The position numbers and the translations under genes were made by a program. From contig NZ_JAATNG010000001.1 of the NCBI RefSeq assembly GCF_013184805.1, forward strand, positions 868,001 through 932,000: a DNA stretch of 64,000 nt, read 5' to 3'. Positions within the stretch are counted from its first letter, which is position 1. Every line of letters starts with the position of its first letter. A model generated the notes under the pieces. That model was not told where the DNA came from. It worked only from the letters and a program-made list of their open reading frames with translations, and searched no databases. Positions 17,701 to 26,373 of the stretch are shown here, piece after piece. Source of the DNA: Pseudoruegeria sp. HB172150 (GTDB lineage Bacteria > Pseudomonadota > Alphaproteobacteria > Rhodobacterales > Rhodobacteraceae).

Positions 17701-18876
17701 ATGCCTGCCCTTCGCGTCTTTGCCGTTCTCGCCGTCACCCAGCTTGTCAGTTGGGGTGCAGTGGGCCTGTTGCCGGTGCTGGCGTCAGGGATTGCCGAAG
17801 CCCTCGAGCTGCCGCTTGCCACGGTGTTCTTCGGAGCCACGGCTATGTTCGTGGCGATGGGCGTCACGGCGTCGCTGGCCGGCCGGGCGTTCCAGCGGTT
17901 CGGCGCCCGGCGGGTGATGGCGGCCGGAGCGGTGCAGACAGCCGCCGGCCTCGCGCTTCTTGCCTTGGCAATGACCGGACCGGTCTACTTCGCGGCCTGG
18001 ATCGTGATCGGCATCGCCGGGGCGATGCTCTTGACCACAGCAGCCTATATCTACCTGTCCGACCATGCCGGGGACCGCGCCCGCGGCATGATCGGCATGC
18101 TGATGCTGGCGACCGCGCTCGCAGGCAGCCTGTTCTGGCCGGTGACTGCCTTTCTCGACCACCTGCTCGGCTGGCGCGCGACCACCTTCGCGTTCGCCGT
18201 GCTGATGCTGGTCCTCGTCGCGCCGCTCATCCTGATTGGCCTGCCCGAAGCGCGCCGCCAGCGCGTGTCCGCCGAAACCTTCCCGCGCGCCGATATTCGC
18301 AGAACCGCCACTTTCCGCCTGATCGTCACGGTGGTCGCGCTGAACAGCTTCGTCACCTTCGGGTTCGAGGCTATCGGGATCGAACTGTTCCAGGCGCTCG
18401 GCACCGGCACGGCCGGGGCCGTTGCGGCGGCGTCTCTTCTTGGGCTCTTCAAGGTCGGCGGCCGTCTGGTGGATCTGGCGGGCGGCAGACGCTGGGACGC
18501 GATGACGACTGCCCTCATCGCGGGAGCGATGATGCCCTTGGGCCTTGCGTCGCTGTGGCTCGGCGGGGCGGCGTGGGGTGCGCTGGCGGCGTTGCTGATC
18601 CTGTTCGGCATCGGCAGCGGCGCCTTCGCGGTGGCCCGTGCCACGATGCCGCTCGTCTTCTACCGCAAGGACGACTATGCCGCCGCGATGTCGGCTATCG
18701 CGCTGCCACTCAACCTCGCCAGCGCCGCCGCGCCGCCGGCACTTGCCGCGCTACTGACACGCGCCGGTCCCGCGGCCGTGCTCGCCGGTCTCGCAGGGCT
18801 GGCAGCGGCCGCCTTCCTGCTGCTTCTGCGTCTTGACGGAATTCGCCGGCGGGATGCGGCGGAGCATCCCGCCTGA
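17701..18876 (+). CDS. MFS transporter
   Basis: 391 residues, predominantly hydrophobic with about twelve predicted helices. The cytoplasmic loop AGRAFQRFGARRVM matches the major facilitator motif between helices 2 and 3. N-terminal segment LAVTQLVSWGAVGLLPVLAS is typical of a Roseobacter MFS subgroup. Substrate unknown. The longer frame at 17658 that overlaps it is a shadow. Confidence 0.87.
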   Translation: MPALRVFAVLAVTQLVSWGAVGLLPVLASGIAEALELPLATVFFGATAMFVAMGVTASLAGRAFQRFGARRVMAAGAVQTAAGLALLALAMTGPVYFAAWIVIGIAGAMLLTTAAYIYLSDHAGDRARGMIGMLMLATALAGSLFWPVTAFLDHLLGWRATTFAFAVLMLVLVAPLILIGLPEARRQRVSAETFPRADIRRTATFRLIVTVVALNSFVTFGFEAIGIELFQALGTGTAGAVAAASLLGLFKVGGRLVDLAGGRRWDAMTTALIAGAMMPLGLASLWLGGAAWGALAALLILFGIGSGAFAVARATMPLVFYRKDDYAAAMSAIALPLNLASAAAPPALAALLTRAGPAAVLAGLAGLAAAAFLLLLRLDGIRRRDAAEHPA

Positions 18877-18958
18877 CCGGAACAGGTTCGGGAAATGTGG
18901 GAAAAATTTGACCGCTTGGAAAAAACAACGCTCCCGAACCGGCTTTACCACCCGCATT

Positions 18959-18981
18959 ACAACGGTGGTTACAACGGTTGT
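18959..18981. promoter_or_regulatory. Double ACAACGGT-GT motif
   Basis: ACAACGGTGGT and ACAACGGTTGT stand 1 bp apart; the second is an 11-bp palindrome. They lie about 140 bp upstream of the COG4315-type gene, so a regulator-binding site is plausible. Confidence 0.4.
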
Positions 18982-19119
18982 GTCCGACATGCCGCCTCGC
19001 AGCAGCACTCTGCATGCGGTCGGGTCCAAGTCCGTTACGACCCGGCCGCGCCCTCCCTGCCGCTGCTTCCGACAATCCCCGGCCATTCCGGCCGGTCATA
19101 TATTCAGGAGATCGTTTTG

Positions 19120-19479
19120 ATGACGATGAAGACCTTTGTTACCGCAGCTGCTCTTTCCCTGGTCGCCGGCGTTGCCGCCGCGGCGCCTGCCGGCATGGCC
19201 GGCGGCGTGATGACCGACCTCAAGGGTATGACGCTCTACACCTTCGACAATGATACCGCTGGCACCAGCAACTGCTATGGCGGCTGCGCGCAAAGCTGGC
19301 CCCCGTTCATCGCCCAGGCTGGCGCCGCGGCCGAAGGCCCGTTCTCCCTGGTGACCCGCAAGGACGGGGCGCAGCAGTGGGCCGTTAACGGCATGCCGCT
19401 TTACTACTGGGCCGGCGACCGCAAGGCCGGTGACGTCAACGGCGACGGCGTCGGTGGTGTCTGGCACGTGATTAAATAA
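19120..19479 (+). CDS. Secreted COG4315-family protein
   Basis: 119 residues; ATG at 19120 is preceded by AGGAG at a normal distance. A signal peptide (MTMKTFVTAAALSLVAGVAAA) leads to a mature domain with GMTLYTFDND, CYGGCAQSWPPF and GMPLYYWAGD, the pattern of the COG4315 'secreted repeat' lipoprotein-like family. The two cysteines probably form a disulfide in the periplasm. Function is unknown. A strong terminator follows at 19602. Confidence 0.85.
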   Translation: MTMKTFVTAAALSLVAGVAAAAPAGMAGGVMTDLKGMTLYTFDNDTAGTSNCYGGCAQSWPPFIAQAGAAAEGPFSLVTRKDGAQQWAVNGMPLYYWAGDRKAGDVNGDGVGGVWHVIK

Positions 19480-19601
19480 GCCGTTTCAGTACGTTACCGT
19501 TTTACCTGAGCCTTTTTACGAAAGACTTTCACCCCATCTATTTTCATTAGCCAATCGTTTTTCGGCGCGCTCCTCCTGATTACCCTAAGGGGGAGCATCT
19601 G

Positions 19602-19645
19602 GCCCGGTTCGCTGAGTATTTTCGGCGGACCGGGCTGTTTTTTGT
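19602..19645 (+). terminator. Rho-independent terminator
   Basis: Stem of 11 bp with one wobble pair (GCCCGGTTCGC with GCGGACCGGGC), 12-nt loop, followed by a T-rich run. It closes the COG4315-type transcript and faces the end of the convergent ImuA-like gene. Confidence 0.85.
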
Positions 19646-19652
19646 TACAGGG

Positions 19653-20261
19653 TCATTCCGCCATTGCGGCGGCATGGGCCCGGAAGCTGCCGTTTTCCCG
19701 CGTCACCCGCCAGGTTTTCATCGGGGCTGTCCGCGCCCTCCGGCGGTGCAGCAGCCAGCCGCGCCGCCCCGCGCCGTGGTCCGAGCACATCTGCCACCGC
19801 GTTTCCACCCCCGGCGCGCCGCCGTCGCCCGGCGTCAGCAGCAGGCCCAGCGGATGCGTGCCGTGTTCCTCTGCCCCGGTTTCGGCGGCCAGGTGCAGCC
19901 GCCGGACCGAGGTCAGCCCCGGCACCGCCGGCAGGTCCGCCACCACCAGCGGTACCACGCCGGCGCGCAGAACTTCCTCCATGCACCACAGCACATCCTC
20001 CTCGCGCACCGGTTCGAGGAAGATCAGCCGCGCCGGATCGAACAGGTGGAGCGCCGCTTCGGGATTCAGCCGTTCCGGCATCCAGCTGGGCACGATCCAG
20101 AGCACCGGCCCCTCCAGCCGCGCCGCGACGACCGAGGCCAGCGTGCGCCGCGCGTCGCCGCAGACCTCGTGCGCGCGGGCCATCGGCAGCGCCAGCTCGT
20201 CCAGGAAGGACAGGGCGGGGCGGTCGCGTTGGCTTTGGCGTGACAGCAGCGGATGATTCAT
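19653..20261 (-). CDS. ImuA-like SOS protein
   Basis: 202 residues from the ATG at 20261. Phrases such as GPVLWIVPSW, PERLNPEAALHLFDPARLIFLEPVREEDVLWCMEEVLRAG and PLVVADLP recall the short ImuA proteins of Rhodobacterales, RecA-fold relatives that help the ImuB-DnaE2 mutasome. No Walker A is kept. A LexA-type box at 20277-20291 stands 16 bp from the start codon. The usual imuB and dnaE2 partners are not adjacent. Reading-frame choice was made against a long overlapping frame with arginine-rich, unnatural composition. Confidence 0.72.
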   Translation of the reverse strand: MNHPLLSRQSQRDRPALSFLDELALPMARAHEVCGDARRTLASVVAARLEGPVLWIVPSWMPERLNPEAALHLFDPARLIFLEPVREEDVLWCMEEVLRAGVVPLVVADLPAVPGLTSVRRLHLAAETGAEEHGTHPLGLLLTPGDGGAPGVETRWQMCSDHGAGRRGWLLHRRRARTAPMKTWRVTRENGSFRAHAAAMAE

Positions 20262-20276
20262 GCAGCCAATATAGAT

Positions 20277-20291
20277 GTTCGCTTTTCGTTC
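20277..20291. promoter_or_regulatory. LexA (SOS) box, GTTC-N7-GTTC
   Basis: GTTC GCTTTTC GTTC fits the direct-repeat SOS box known for alphaproteobacterial LexA. It is 16 bp from the ImuA-like start codon and 82 bp from the divergent aldo/keto reductase gene. Confidence 0.82.
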
Positions 20292-20372
20292 TCCAATACC
20301 GCAGGGCAATCCGCTCTTGCCCCCGGTGGTACACAGGTTAGCTTTCCGGCAACGACGAACAGGGGGACAGCC

Positions 20373-21416
20373 ATGAAGACGATCAAACTCGGCGCAAGCG
20401 ACCTCGAGGTCTCGCGCCTCTGCCTTGGCACCATGGGCTGGGGCAGCCGCAACACCGAAGCCGAGGGTCACGCCCAACTCGACCAGGCGCTTGCCGGCGG
20501 CATCACCTTCATCGACACGGCAGAGGTCTATCCGACCTATCCGATCAGCGCCGAAACCGTCGGCCGCACCGAAGAGATCATCGGCACCTGGTTCGCCAAG
20601 ACAGGCAATCGCGACAGGATGGTTCTTGCCACAAAGGTGTCCGGTCCGAACCAGAAGGTCGCACGCGGCGGCGAGGGTTATAGCGGCGCGGTTCTGCCGA
20701 AGACGGCAGACGGCTCGCTGAAGCGGCTGCAGACCGACGTGATCGACCTTTACCAGCTGCATTTTCCGACCCGCCCGCAATACCACATGCGCGCCAACTG
20801 GCGGTTCAACCAGGCCAGTGTCGACAAGGCGGCCGTCGCCGATCACATGCTCGACGTGATGGGCGGCATGCAGAAGCTGATCGAGGCCGGCAAGATCCGT
20901 TACTGGGGCCTCTCGAACGAGACCGCCTGGGGCACCGCGCAATGGCTGCGCCTGGCTGACGAGAACGGGCTGCCGCGCCCGATCACCATCCAGAACGAGT
21001 ATTCGCTGCTGTGCCGCACCGCGGACACCGACCTGTCAGAGGTCTGCGTGGCTGAGAACATACCCGTCCTGCCGTTCTCACCGCTCGGCATGGGGCTGGT
21101 GTCCGGCAAGTATAACGGCGACGTGACACCGCCCGACACCCGCCGCGCCGTCGAGGCCACGCTGAACGGCCGCATCAATCCCAAGGTCTGGCCCGCGGTC
21201 GACGCCTATATCAAGATCGCCAGGGATCACGGTCTCGATCCGTCCGCCATGGCGCTCGCATGGACTCTGACCCGGCATTTCGTGGCCGCGCCGATCTTCG
21301 GCGCCTCGAAGCCGGAACACTTGGAAATCGCGATGACGGCAGACGCGATCGAACTGTCCGACCAGGCGCTGGAAGCGATCGACGCCGTCAACAAGGCGCA
21401 TCCGATGCCCTACTGA
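20373..21416 (+). CDS. Aldo/keto reductase
   Basis: 347 residues from the ATG at 20373, preceded by AGGGGGA. TIM-barrel AKR signatures are visible: the FIDTAEVYP catalytic Asp/Tyr segment, KVSGPN with the catalytic Lys, and the C-terminal NADPH-binding region. It resembles the Tas/YajO group. Substrate unknown. It starts close to the LexA box but on the far side, so SOS control is uncertain. Confidence 0.9.
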   Translation: MKTIKLGASDLEVSRLCLGTMGWGSRNTEAEGHAQLDQALAGGITFIDTAEVYPTYPISAETVGRTEEIIGTWFAKTGNRDRMVLATKVSGPNQKVARGGEGYSGAVLPKTADGSLKRLQTDVIDLYQLHFPTRPQYHMRANWRFNQASVDKAAVADHMLDVMGGMQKLIEAGKIRYWGLSNETAWGTAQWLRLADENGLPRPITIQNEYSLLCRTADTDLSEVCVAENIPVLPFSPLGMGLVSGKYNGDVTPPDTRRAVEATLNGRINPKVWPAVDAYIKIARDHGLDPSAMALAWTLTRHFVAAPIFGASKPEHLEIAMTADAIELSDQALEAIDAVNKAHPMPY

Positions 21417-21507
21417 CCCTGCGCCAAACTCTCGCCCGAATTTTCGGTTAATCCGGCGCGAACAGGCGGGGAAAACCGCCGTCCGGGCAGGCCGCGGGGC
21501 AGAGTGC

Positions 21508-22815
21508 ATGACGACGGAAGGCAGACAATCCAAGGCGCGGCTGGTCGTCGCCCTGATCTTCCTGGCGGCGCTGGCGCGTTTCGCCATCCTCTTCATGTGG
21601 ACGCCGCATCCCCCGGACATGTCAGGGTTCTACATGTCAGGCTGGCTTTACGCGCACGGTCTCTACGACCTGATCTATGCGACGCCGGACTATTTCTTCG
21701 GCGGTACGCCGCCGGACTGGATGGAACCGCTGGAGCAGGTCGGCCTCTATGGCAACGAGGTCCTGCCCTACGTCTATGCGCCGCTCTGGGCGGCAGTCCT
21801 GTCGCCGATTGCGGGCGCGACTGACCCGCTCACTTTTTTCCGGGTCTTCGACGTGGTGCTTGTCGGGCTCATGGTGGCGTCGGTCTTCGTCGCATGGCGC
21901 CTGGCGCGGCGCTGGGCCATTCCGCTCTGGGGGTGGACGGCGCTGAGCACCGTGGCGCTGGCGACCTCCGTCACCGCCTATATCGCGCTGGCGCAACTGC
22001 AGCCGCAGATCGTGGTGGCCTTCCTGTGCCTCGTGGCCTTCGAGCGGTACGGGGCGGGCAAACCGGTTGCGGCGGGAATATGCCTTGCATTCGCCGCGGC
22101 GCTGAAGCTGACGCCGGCGGGATTGGCGCTGATCTTCCTGCTCGACCGCAACTGGCGCGCGCTTGGCGCGTTTGCGGTCGTCGGACTGCTGCTTGCCGGT
22201 CTGAGCCTGATCATCGCCGGTCCGGACCTGCATTTCGCCTATCTCGACAGCCTGATGGCGGCGGGGCAGGGCATCCACATCACGGCCGTGACCTATAACA
22301 TCGAGGTCCTGCTGCAGGCGATCAGTTCGGCGCTGGGCTTCACGCCCGCCTTCGATCCGTGGCAGCGTGGTATCCGACTGCTCGAAACGCCGTTCCTGAT
22401 GACGGTGGTCAGCAAGGCGCTGCTGCTGGCCGCGCTGGTGTGGATGGTGCGCGCCACCGCCGCCCTGCCGTCGGACAAGCGGCTGGTCGCGCGTCTGTTC
22501 CTGCTGTCGATGCTCCTGGCCTTGTTCGGGCCGCTGGGCTGGGCGCACTACTACCTGTTGCCCCTGTTCCTTCTGCCGTCGCTTATCGGACTGCTGCCGG
22601 TTCGGCTGGCCGGGTGGACCATCGCCGCCTTCCTCGTGGTCGCCAGCTGGCCGGTGATGCTGGGGGTGGCCCTGACCATTCCGGGCGACTTTGCCCGCGC
22701 CGCAATTGGCACGCTGACCATGCTGACGCTCTTCGCGATCACCGCCGCAGGTTGCGCACGGCAGGGCCAGACGCGCAGCAATGCCACAGTCGCGGATACC
22801 CTCGCCGCTGCCTGA
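21508..22815 (+). CDS. Membrane glycosyltransferase-like protein (GT87/DUF2029)
   Basis: 435 residues with about ten hydrophobic helices. The N-terminal periplasmic loop after helix 1 contains DMSGFYMSGWLYAHGLYDL and VYAPLWAAVLSP, as in DUF2029/GT87 polyprenyl-phosphate-dependent mannosyltransferases. A glycan role in the envelope is inferred. No other glycan genes adjoin it. Confidence 0.78.
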   Translation: MTTEGRQSKARLVVALIFLAALARFAILFMWTPHPPDMSGFYMSGWLYAHGLYDLIYATPDYFFGGTPPDWMEPLEQVGLYGNEVLPYVYAPLWAAVLSPIAGATDPLTFFRVFDVVLVGLMVASVFVAWRLARRWAIPLWGWTALSTVALATSVTAYIALAQLQPQIVVAFLCLVAFERYGAGKPVAAGICLAFAAALKLTPAGLALIFLLDRNWRALGAFAVVGLLLAGLSLIIAGPDLHFAYLDSLMAAGQGIHITAVTYNIEVLLQAISSALGFTPAFDPWQRGIRLLETPFLMTVVSKALLLAALVWMVRATAALPSDKRLVARLFLLSMLLALFGPLGWAHYYLLPLFLLPSLIGLLPVRLAGWTIAAFLVVASWPVMLGVALTIPGDFARAAIGTLTMLTLFAITAAGCARQGQTRSNATVADTLAAA

Positions 22816-22874
22816 GACGGCCGGCTTGCACGGCTTCCCGAATCCCCCCCTTGTGGCGGGGAACGGAGGGGCCC

Positions 22875-23774
22875 ATGCCGCTGACCATGAACCGGGACGT
22901 CTTCATCACCTGCGCCGTGACCGGTTCGGGCGCGACGCAGGACCGGTCGCCGCATGTTCCCCGCTCACCAAAGGAGATCGCCGAAAGCGCCATCGACGCG
23001 GCGAAGGCCGGTGCAGCGATCGTTCACTGCCACGTGCGCGAACCCGACACCGGCGCACCGTCACGGCGGCTGGAACTGTACCGTGAGGTGACCGACCTGA
23101 TCCGCGCCTCGGACACGGACGTGATCCTGAACCTGACCGCCGGCATGGGCGGCGACCTCGTGCTGGGGTCTTCCGATCGGCCGCTTCCGCCCGGCGCGGG
23201 CACCGACATGATCGGCGCCGAGGCGCGCACCGCCCATATCCGCGACTGCCTGCCGGAGATCTGTACGCTCGACTGCGGCACGATGAATTTCGCCGAGGCC
23301 GACTACGTGATGGTCAACACGCCCGGCATGCTGCGCGCTATGGGACAGATCATGACCGATCTCGGCGTGAAGCCGGAGATCGAGGCTTTCGACACCGGTC
23401 ACCTGTGGTACGCGAAGCAACTCGTCGCGGATGGAATCCTGAAAGATCCGGCGCTGGTGCAGCTGTGCATGGGCGTTCCCTGGGGCGCGCCGGACGACAT
23501 GAACACGTTTCTCGCGATGCTGAACAACGTCCCGGATCACTGGACTTTCTCGGCCTTTTCGCTGGGCCGGAACCAGATGCCATACGTTGCGGCCTCGGTT
23601 CTGGCGGGCGGCAATGTGCGCGTCGGGCTCGAGGATAACCTGATGCTGGGCAAGGGACAGCTTGCGACCAACGCACAACTGGTGGATCGTGCGTTGACCA
23701 TCATCGAAAGCCTCGGCGCGCGGGTCATCGGACCCCAAGAGACCCGCGACAGACTGGGGCTGAAAAAGCCTTAA
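22875..23774 (+). CDS. Beta-keto acid cleavage enzyme (BKACE), likely 3-dehydrocarnitine cleavage
   Basis: 299 residues. The zinc-binding HCHVREP (His51, His53) and the LNLTAGMGGDLVLG region define the BKACE/DUF849 family, which transfers an acyl group between a beta-keto acid and acetyl-CoA. The neighbouring 3-hydroxyacyl-type dehydrogenase looks like carnitine 3-dehydrogenase. The natural reading is 3-dehydrocarnitine plus acetyl-CoA giving betainyl-CoA plus acetoacetate. Start ATG at 22875 follows GGAGGGG. Confidence 0.85.
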   Translation: MPLTMNRDVFITCAVTGSGATQDRSPHVPRSPKEIAESAIDAAKAGAAIVHCHVREPDTGAPSRRLELYREVTDLIRASDTDVILNLTAGMGGDLVLGSSDRPLPPGAGTDMIGAEARTAHIRDCLPEICTLDCGTMNFAEADYVMVNTPGMLRAMGQIMTDLGVKPEIEAFDTGHLWYAKQLVADGILKDPALVQLCMGVPWGAPDDMNTFLAMLNNVPDHWTFSAFSLGRNQMPYVAASVLAGGNVRVGLEDNLMLGKGQLATNAQLVDRALTIIESLGARVIGPQETRDRLGLKKP

Positions 23775-23790
23775 AGGGAGGCCGACGCAG

Positions 23791-24267
23791 ATGCATTTCC
23801 GTTTCCTCATCCCCATCGCCCTGTTCCTGCTGACCGCATCCTGTGGCGGGTTCAACATAGGCGACAGCCTGCCTGACAGCATGAAGGGCAGTGCAGCAGC
23901 GCCCGAAGTGGTGATCGAAACCGACCCCGCCGCAGAAACCGCCGAACCCGTCGCGACCGAAACGACATCGCCCGCCCCGGCGGCGCGGCCCGCCCGCATC
24001 GACCTCGACCCCTCGAATACCGATGCGCTCGACAGCGAACGGGTGATCTGCGAGGCGAAGGGCGGCAAATGGTCCGCCGCGGGTTCCTCCGGCGCCCATG
24101 TCTGCGTCAGCACCACGCGCGACGGCAACAAGGCCTGTACCAGGGCCACGCAATGCGAGGGCTACTGCCTTGCGCGCTCGGGCACCTGCGCGCCCTTCAC
24201 CCCGCTCTACGGCTGCCACGAGGTCCTGACCGACAATGGCACCCGGCAGACCATCTGTCTGGAGTAA
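23791..24267 (+). CDS. Small lipoprotein of unknown function
   Basis: 158 residues with a lipoprotein signal (lipobox LTASC, Cys near residue 19), an acidic Thr/Ala/Pro-rich linker, then a cysteine-containing domain (CEAKGGKW, HVCVSTTRDG, CTRATQCEGYCLA, YGCHEVL) with eight cysteines, probably disulfide-bonded in the periplasm. The cysteine spacing looks conserved, but I do not know the family well enough to name a function. It sits between the two carnitine genes, 16 bp after one and 2 bp before the other, so it is cotranscribed with them. Confidence 0.8.
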   Translation: MHFRFLIPIALFLLTASCGGFNIGDSLPDSMKGSAAAPEVVIETDPAAETAEPVATETTSPAPAARPARIDLDPSNTDALDSERVICEAKGGKWSAAGSSGAHVCVSTTRDGNKACTRATQCEGYCLARSGTCAPFTPLYGCHEVLTDNGTRQTICLE

Positions 24268-24269
24268 GA

Positions 24270-25253
24270 ATGGAAAAGAAGGCAGCCATAGTCGGCGGGG
24301 GCGTGATCGGCGGCGGCTGGGCCGCGCGCTTCGCACTGATGGGCTGGCAGGTCCGCGTCTTCGACCCGGACCCGGACGCACCGCGCAAGGTGAATCAGGT
24401 CCTCGAAAATGCCCGCGCATCGCTGCCCGCGGTAATCGACGCACCGCTGCCGCCGGAAGGCGAGGTCATCTTTTCGGGCACCATGTCCGAAGCGGTCGCC
24501 GGCGCCCGGTGGATCCAGGAAAGCGTGCCGGAGCGGCTGGAGCTGAAACAGACGCTGTATCAGCGCCTTCAGTCCCATTGCGGCGAGGACGCGATCATCG
24601 GCTCCTCCACCTCGGGGTTCAAGCCCTCGGACCTTCAGGCGATCTCGCACCGCGCCGACCAAATCATCGTAGCGCATCCCTTCGTGCCGGTCTACCTGCT
24701 GCCTGCGGTCGAGATCGTGGGCAGCGCCGCCAACCCGCCGGAGACGCTCGACCGGGCCGAGGAGATCCTGCGCGGGATCGGGATGTTCCCGCTGCGGCTT
24801 GCCAAGGAGATCGACGCCCATATCGCCGACCGGCTGCTCGAGGCGGTCTGGCGCGAGGCGCTGTGGCTCGTGAAGGACGGCATCGCGACGACCGAGGATA
24901 TCGACAACGCGATCCGCATGGGCTTTGGCCTGCGCTGGGCGCAGATGGGCCTGTTCGAGACCTACCGGCTCGGCGGTGGCGAGGCGGGGATGCGGCATTT
25001 CCTGCACCAGTTCGGTCCGGCGCTGCAGTGGCCGTGGACGAAACTGACGGACGTGCCCGATCTGGACGACGAACTGATCGACACGATCGCATCGCAGTCG
25101 GACGCCCAGTCCGGGGCCCATGAAATCTCAGAGCTGGAGCGGATCCGCGACGGCAATCTCGTGGCGATCCTGAAGGCGCTGAAAGGTCAGGGCTGGGGCG
25201 CCGGGCAGGTGCTGAAGGAACAGGACGCCCGGCTGCGCGGGGAGGACGCCTAG
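24270..25253 (+). CDS. Carnitine 3-dehydrogenase
   Basis: 327 residues of the 3-hydroxyacyl-CoA dehydrogenase fold. The Rossmann motif is GGGVIGGGWA at residues 9-18, and HPFVPVYLLPAVEIVG is the catalytic-His segment with the carnitine-dehydrogenase type wording. It would oxidise L-carnitine to 3-dehydrocarnitine with NAD+. The thioesterase often fused to or next to this enzyme is absent here. Confidence 0.87.
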   Translation: MEKKAAIVGGGVIGGGWAARFALMGWQVRVFDPDPDAPRKVNQVLENARASLPAVIDAPLPPEGEVIFSGTMSEAVAGARWIQESVPERLELKQTLYQRLQSHCGEDAIIGSSTSGFKPSDLQAISHRADQIIVAHPFVPVYLLPAVEIVGSAANPPETLDRAEEILRGIGMFPLRLAKEIDAHIADRLLEAVWREALWLVKDGIATTEDIDNAIRMGFGLRWAQMGLFETYRLGGGEAGMRHFLHQFGPALQWPWTKLTDVPDLDDELIDTIASQSDAQSGAHEISELERIRDGNLVAILKALKGQGWGAGQVLKEQDARLRGEDA

Positions 25254-25274
25254 GCGCATCCCTCGGAGCGGCTT

Positions 25275-25294
25275 CGGATCGCTTGCGCGATCCG
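25275..25294 (+). terminator. Hairpin after the carnitine operon
   Basis: Perfect 8-bp stem CGGATCGC/GCGATCCG with TTGC loop, 22 bp after the stop codon. No T tract follows, so it is a weak terminator or mRNA-stabilising stem. Confidence 0.45.
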
Positions 25295-25301
25295 ACCCGC
25301 G

Positions 25302-25326
25302 GGGGGACGCTGTCCCCTCGGTCCCC
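25302..25326 (+). repeat. Att-like segment, left copy
   Basis: Aligned with 42762-42785, the core GGGG-CGCTGTCCCC-CGG-CCCC matches with three substitutions. Composition changes just inside both copies, so they are the best candidates for attL and attR. The segment also resembles common Roseobacter intergenic DNA, which weakens the case. Confidence 0.4.
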
Positions 25327-25611
25327 GAAAATGCAGTTTCCGATAAGGCTCTGTAAAAGCGCTGATTTCTAGTGAATTGGCCAGTGTCGTAGTGCTGGTG
25401 TGGGCAATTCACGGGCAATTCTTCGAAGTTGACCGTGGTCTTATGATCGGCCTATCCTTGGGATGAAATGCGTAGCGCATCTTCGGATGGTCGATGCAGA
25501 GGCGGGTCGAAAGACTCGTTGGCGGATCGCAGGCCGCCGATCAAATCTGCCCCTTGTCTCATCGGGTTACGTGGGTCCACCCCTCTCTGATTGATCCAAT
25601 GGAGACGAATG

Positions 25612-25881
25612 ATGCGTGAACGCTGGTACTCGAAACCACAAATCGCCCGATACATTACGAAGCGGTTCTTCGATGTTACGCCTCGCAGCGTCGAAAGAAT
25701 GCCGCTTGAGTCGAAGCTGATAGCTGGAAAGAGGCGCTATAGTACAGTATCAGCCGATGAAATCTGCAAGTCTTTAATCGAAGACGCACCTACAGTTCTT
25801 GGCACTCCCGGTGCTCGGACGATGAAGCTGCAAGTTGCTCAAATAGAAGATCAAAGCTCGGGGGCAGGCACCGGCCCATAG
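25612..25881 (+). CDS. Small winged-HTH protein, possible excisionase/AlpA-like regulator
   Basis: 89 residues from the ATG at 25612, preceded by GGAGACGA; ATG 25609 and TTG 25591 are alternatives. The segment SKPQIARYITKRFF..TPRSVERMPL followed by KLIAGKRRYSTVSADEI resembles the short winged helix of AlpA/Xis-type DNA-binding proteins, with the basic GKRRY in the wing. Small proteins of this kind control excision and early genes in satellites. It is first in the element, opposite the integrase. Identification is tentative. Confidence 0.5.
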   Translation: MRERWYSKPQIARYITKRFFDVTPRSVERMPLESKLIAGKRRYSTVSADEICKSLIEDAPTVLGTPGARTMKLQVAQIEDQSSGAGTGP

Positions 25882-25977
25882 CATTCCCCAATACTGCGGG
25901 CGTCTGCGTCCGTTTCGGGCGATAATGGCGGTAACTCCCTTGGGAGTTGCGCGTTAGAGCGGCCGAGACGGTTTGCC

Positions 25978-26133
25978 GTGCAGCTTAGCGAACTGCACCA
26001 GATGGCAAGGTGGTCCGGGCATAGCGCGGCTGGCAGAGATATTGGGGGAGCCCCAAACATTGTCTCACGCAAAGAACGAACGCCCCCAAACTGGGAGCGT
26101 TCGATAGCTGCAGAGTATTGGAACAGCGGATAG
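25978..26133 (+). CDS. Possible very small DNA-binding protein
   Basis: A 51-codon frame from a GTG. The wording GGAPNIVSRKERTPPNWERSIAAEYW loosely resembles the recognition helix and tail of short Cro/YdaS-like repressors. There is no clear Shine-Dalgarno, and the same DNA contains a hairpin. I list it as a possibility only. Confidence 0.2.
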   Translation: MQLSELHQMARWSGHSAAGRDIGGAPNIVSRKERTPPNWERSIAAEYWNSG

Positions 26134-26279
26134 CGAACCCGCTGTACCCAATTATCGCGCGGCGCTGGCGCATTAGCGAACGTTAATTGTTTCTGGGATG
26201 GGTTGTTAGCTCGCGAAGTTCAAAGCGGAAGTTTGATGTCGGTAAGTCATTAATCGAAAACCAAATTCCCAAGCGCATT

Positions 26280-26295
26280 GGCACGATATCGTTCC
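26280..26295. promoter_or_regulatory. Element palindrome, copy 1 (GGCACGATATCGTTCC)
   Basis: 16-bp near-perfect palindrome 79 bp before the primase start codon. The match with copy 2 extends to its right (TCCT then CGTT). Three further copies lie upstream of other transcription units of the element. Confidence 0.65.
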
Positions 26296-26373
26296 TCCTG
26301 CCGTTTCGGCGGGGTGGTTAAGAAGTCTGAAACCGACCGCGCGAGGTCTCGGCGGTCAATCTGGAGGATGAGG

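Larger units (their letters stand above)
25254..25611. other. Left junction of the integrated element
   Basis: Chromosomal composition holds to about 25325 and then gives way to lower GC DNA. The stretch contains a hairpin after the carnitine gene (25275-25294) and the att-like segment 25302-25326. GGGCAATTC occurs twice near 25400-25420 and once near the integrase start. No gene is convincing before 25612. Confidence 0.5.
25882..26373. other. Leader region before the primase gene
   Basis: Holds a small possible gene (25978-26133), an AACTCCC/GGGAGTT inverted repeat at 25933-25948, a hairpin at 26077-26103 with CGAACGC and GCGTTCG arms, and the first copy of the GGAACGATATCGTTCC-type palindrome at 26280-26295. 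Probably the main control region for replication genes. Confidence 0.5.

Noticed and set aside
19645-20334. 229-codon frame overlapping the ImuA-like gene
   Set aside because: Arg/Ala/Gly-rich; the alternative frame on the same strand has ImuA-type wording and a start 16 bp from the LexA box.
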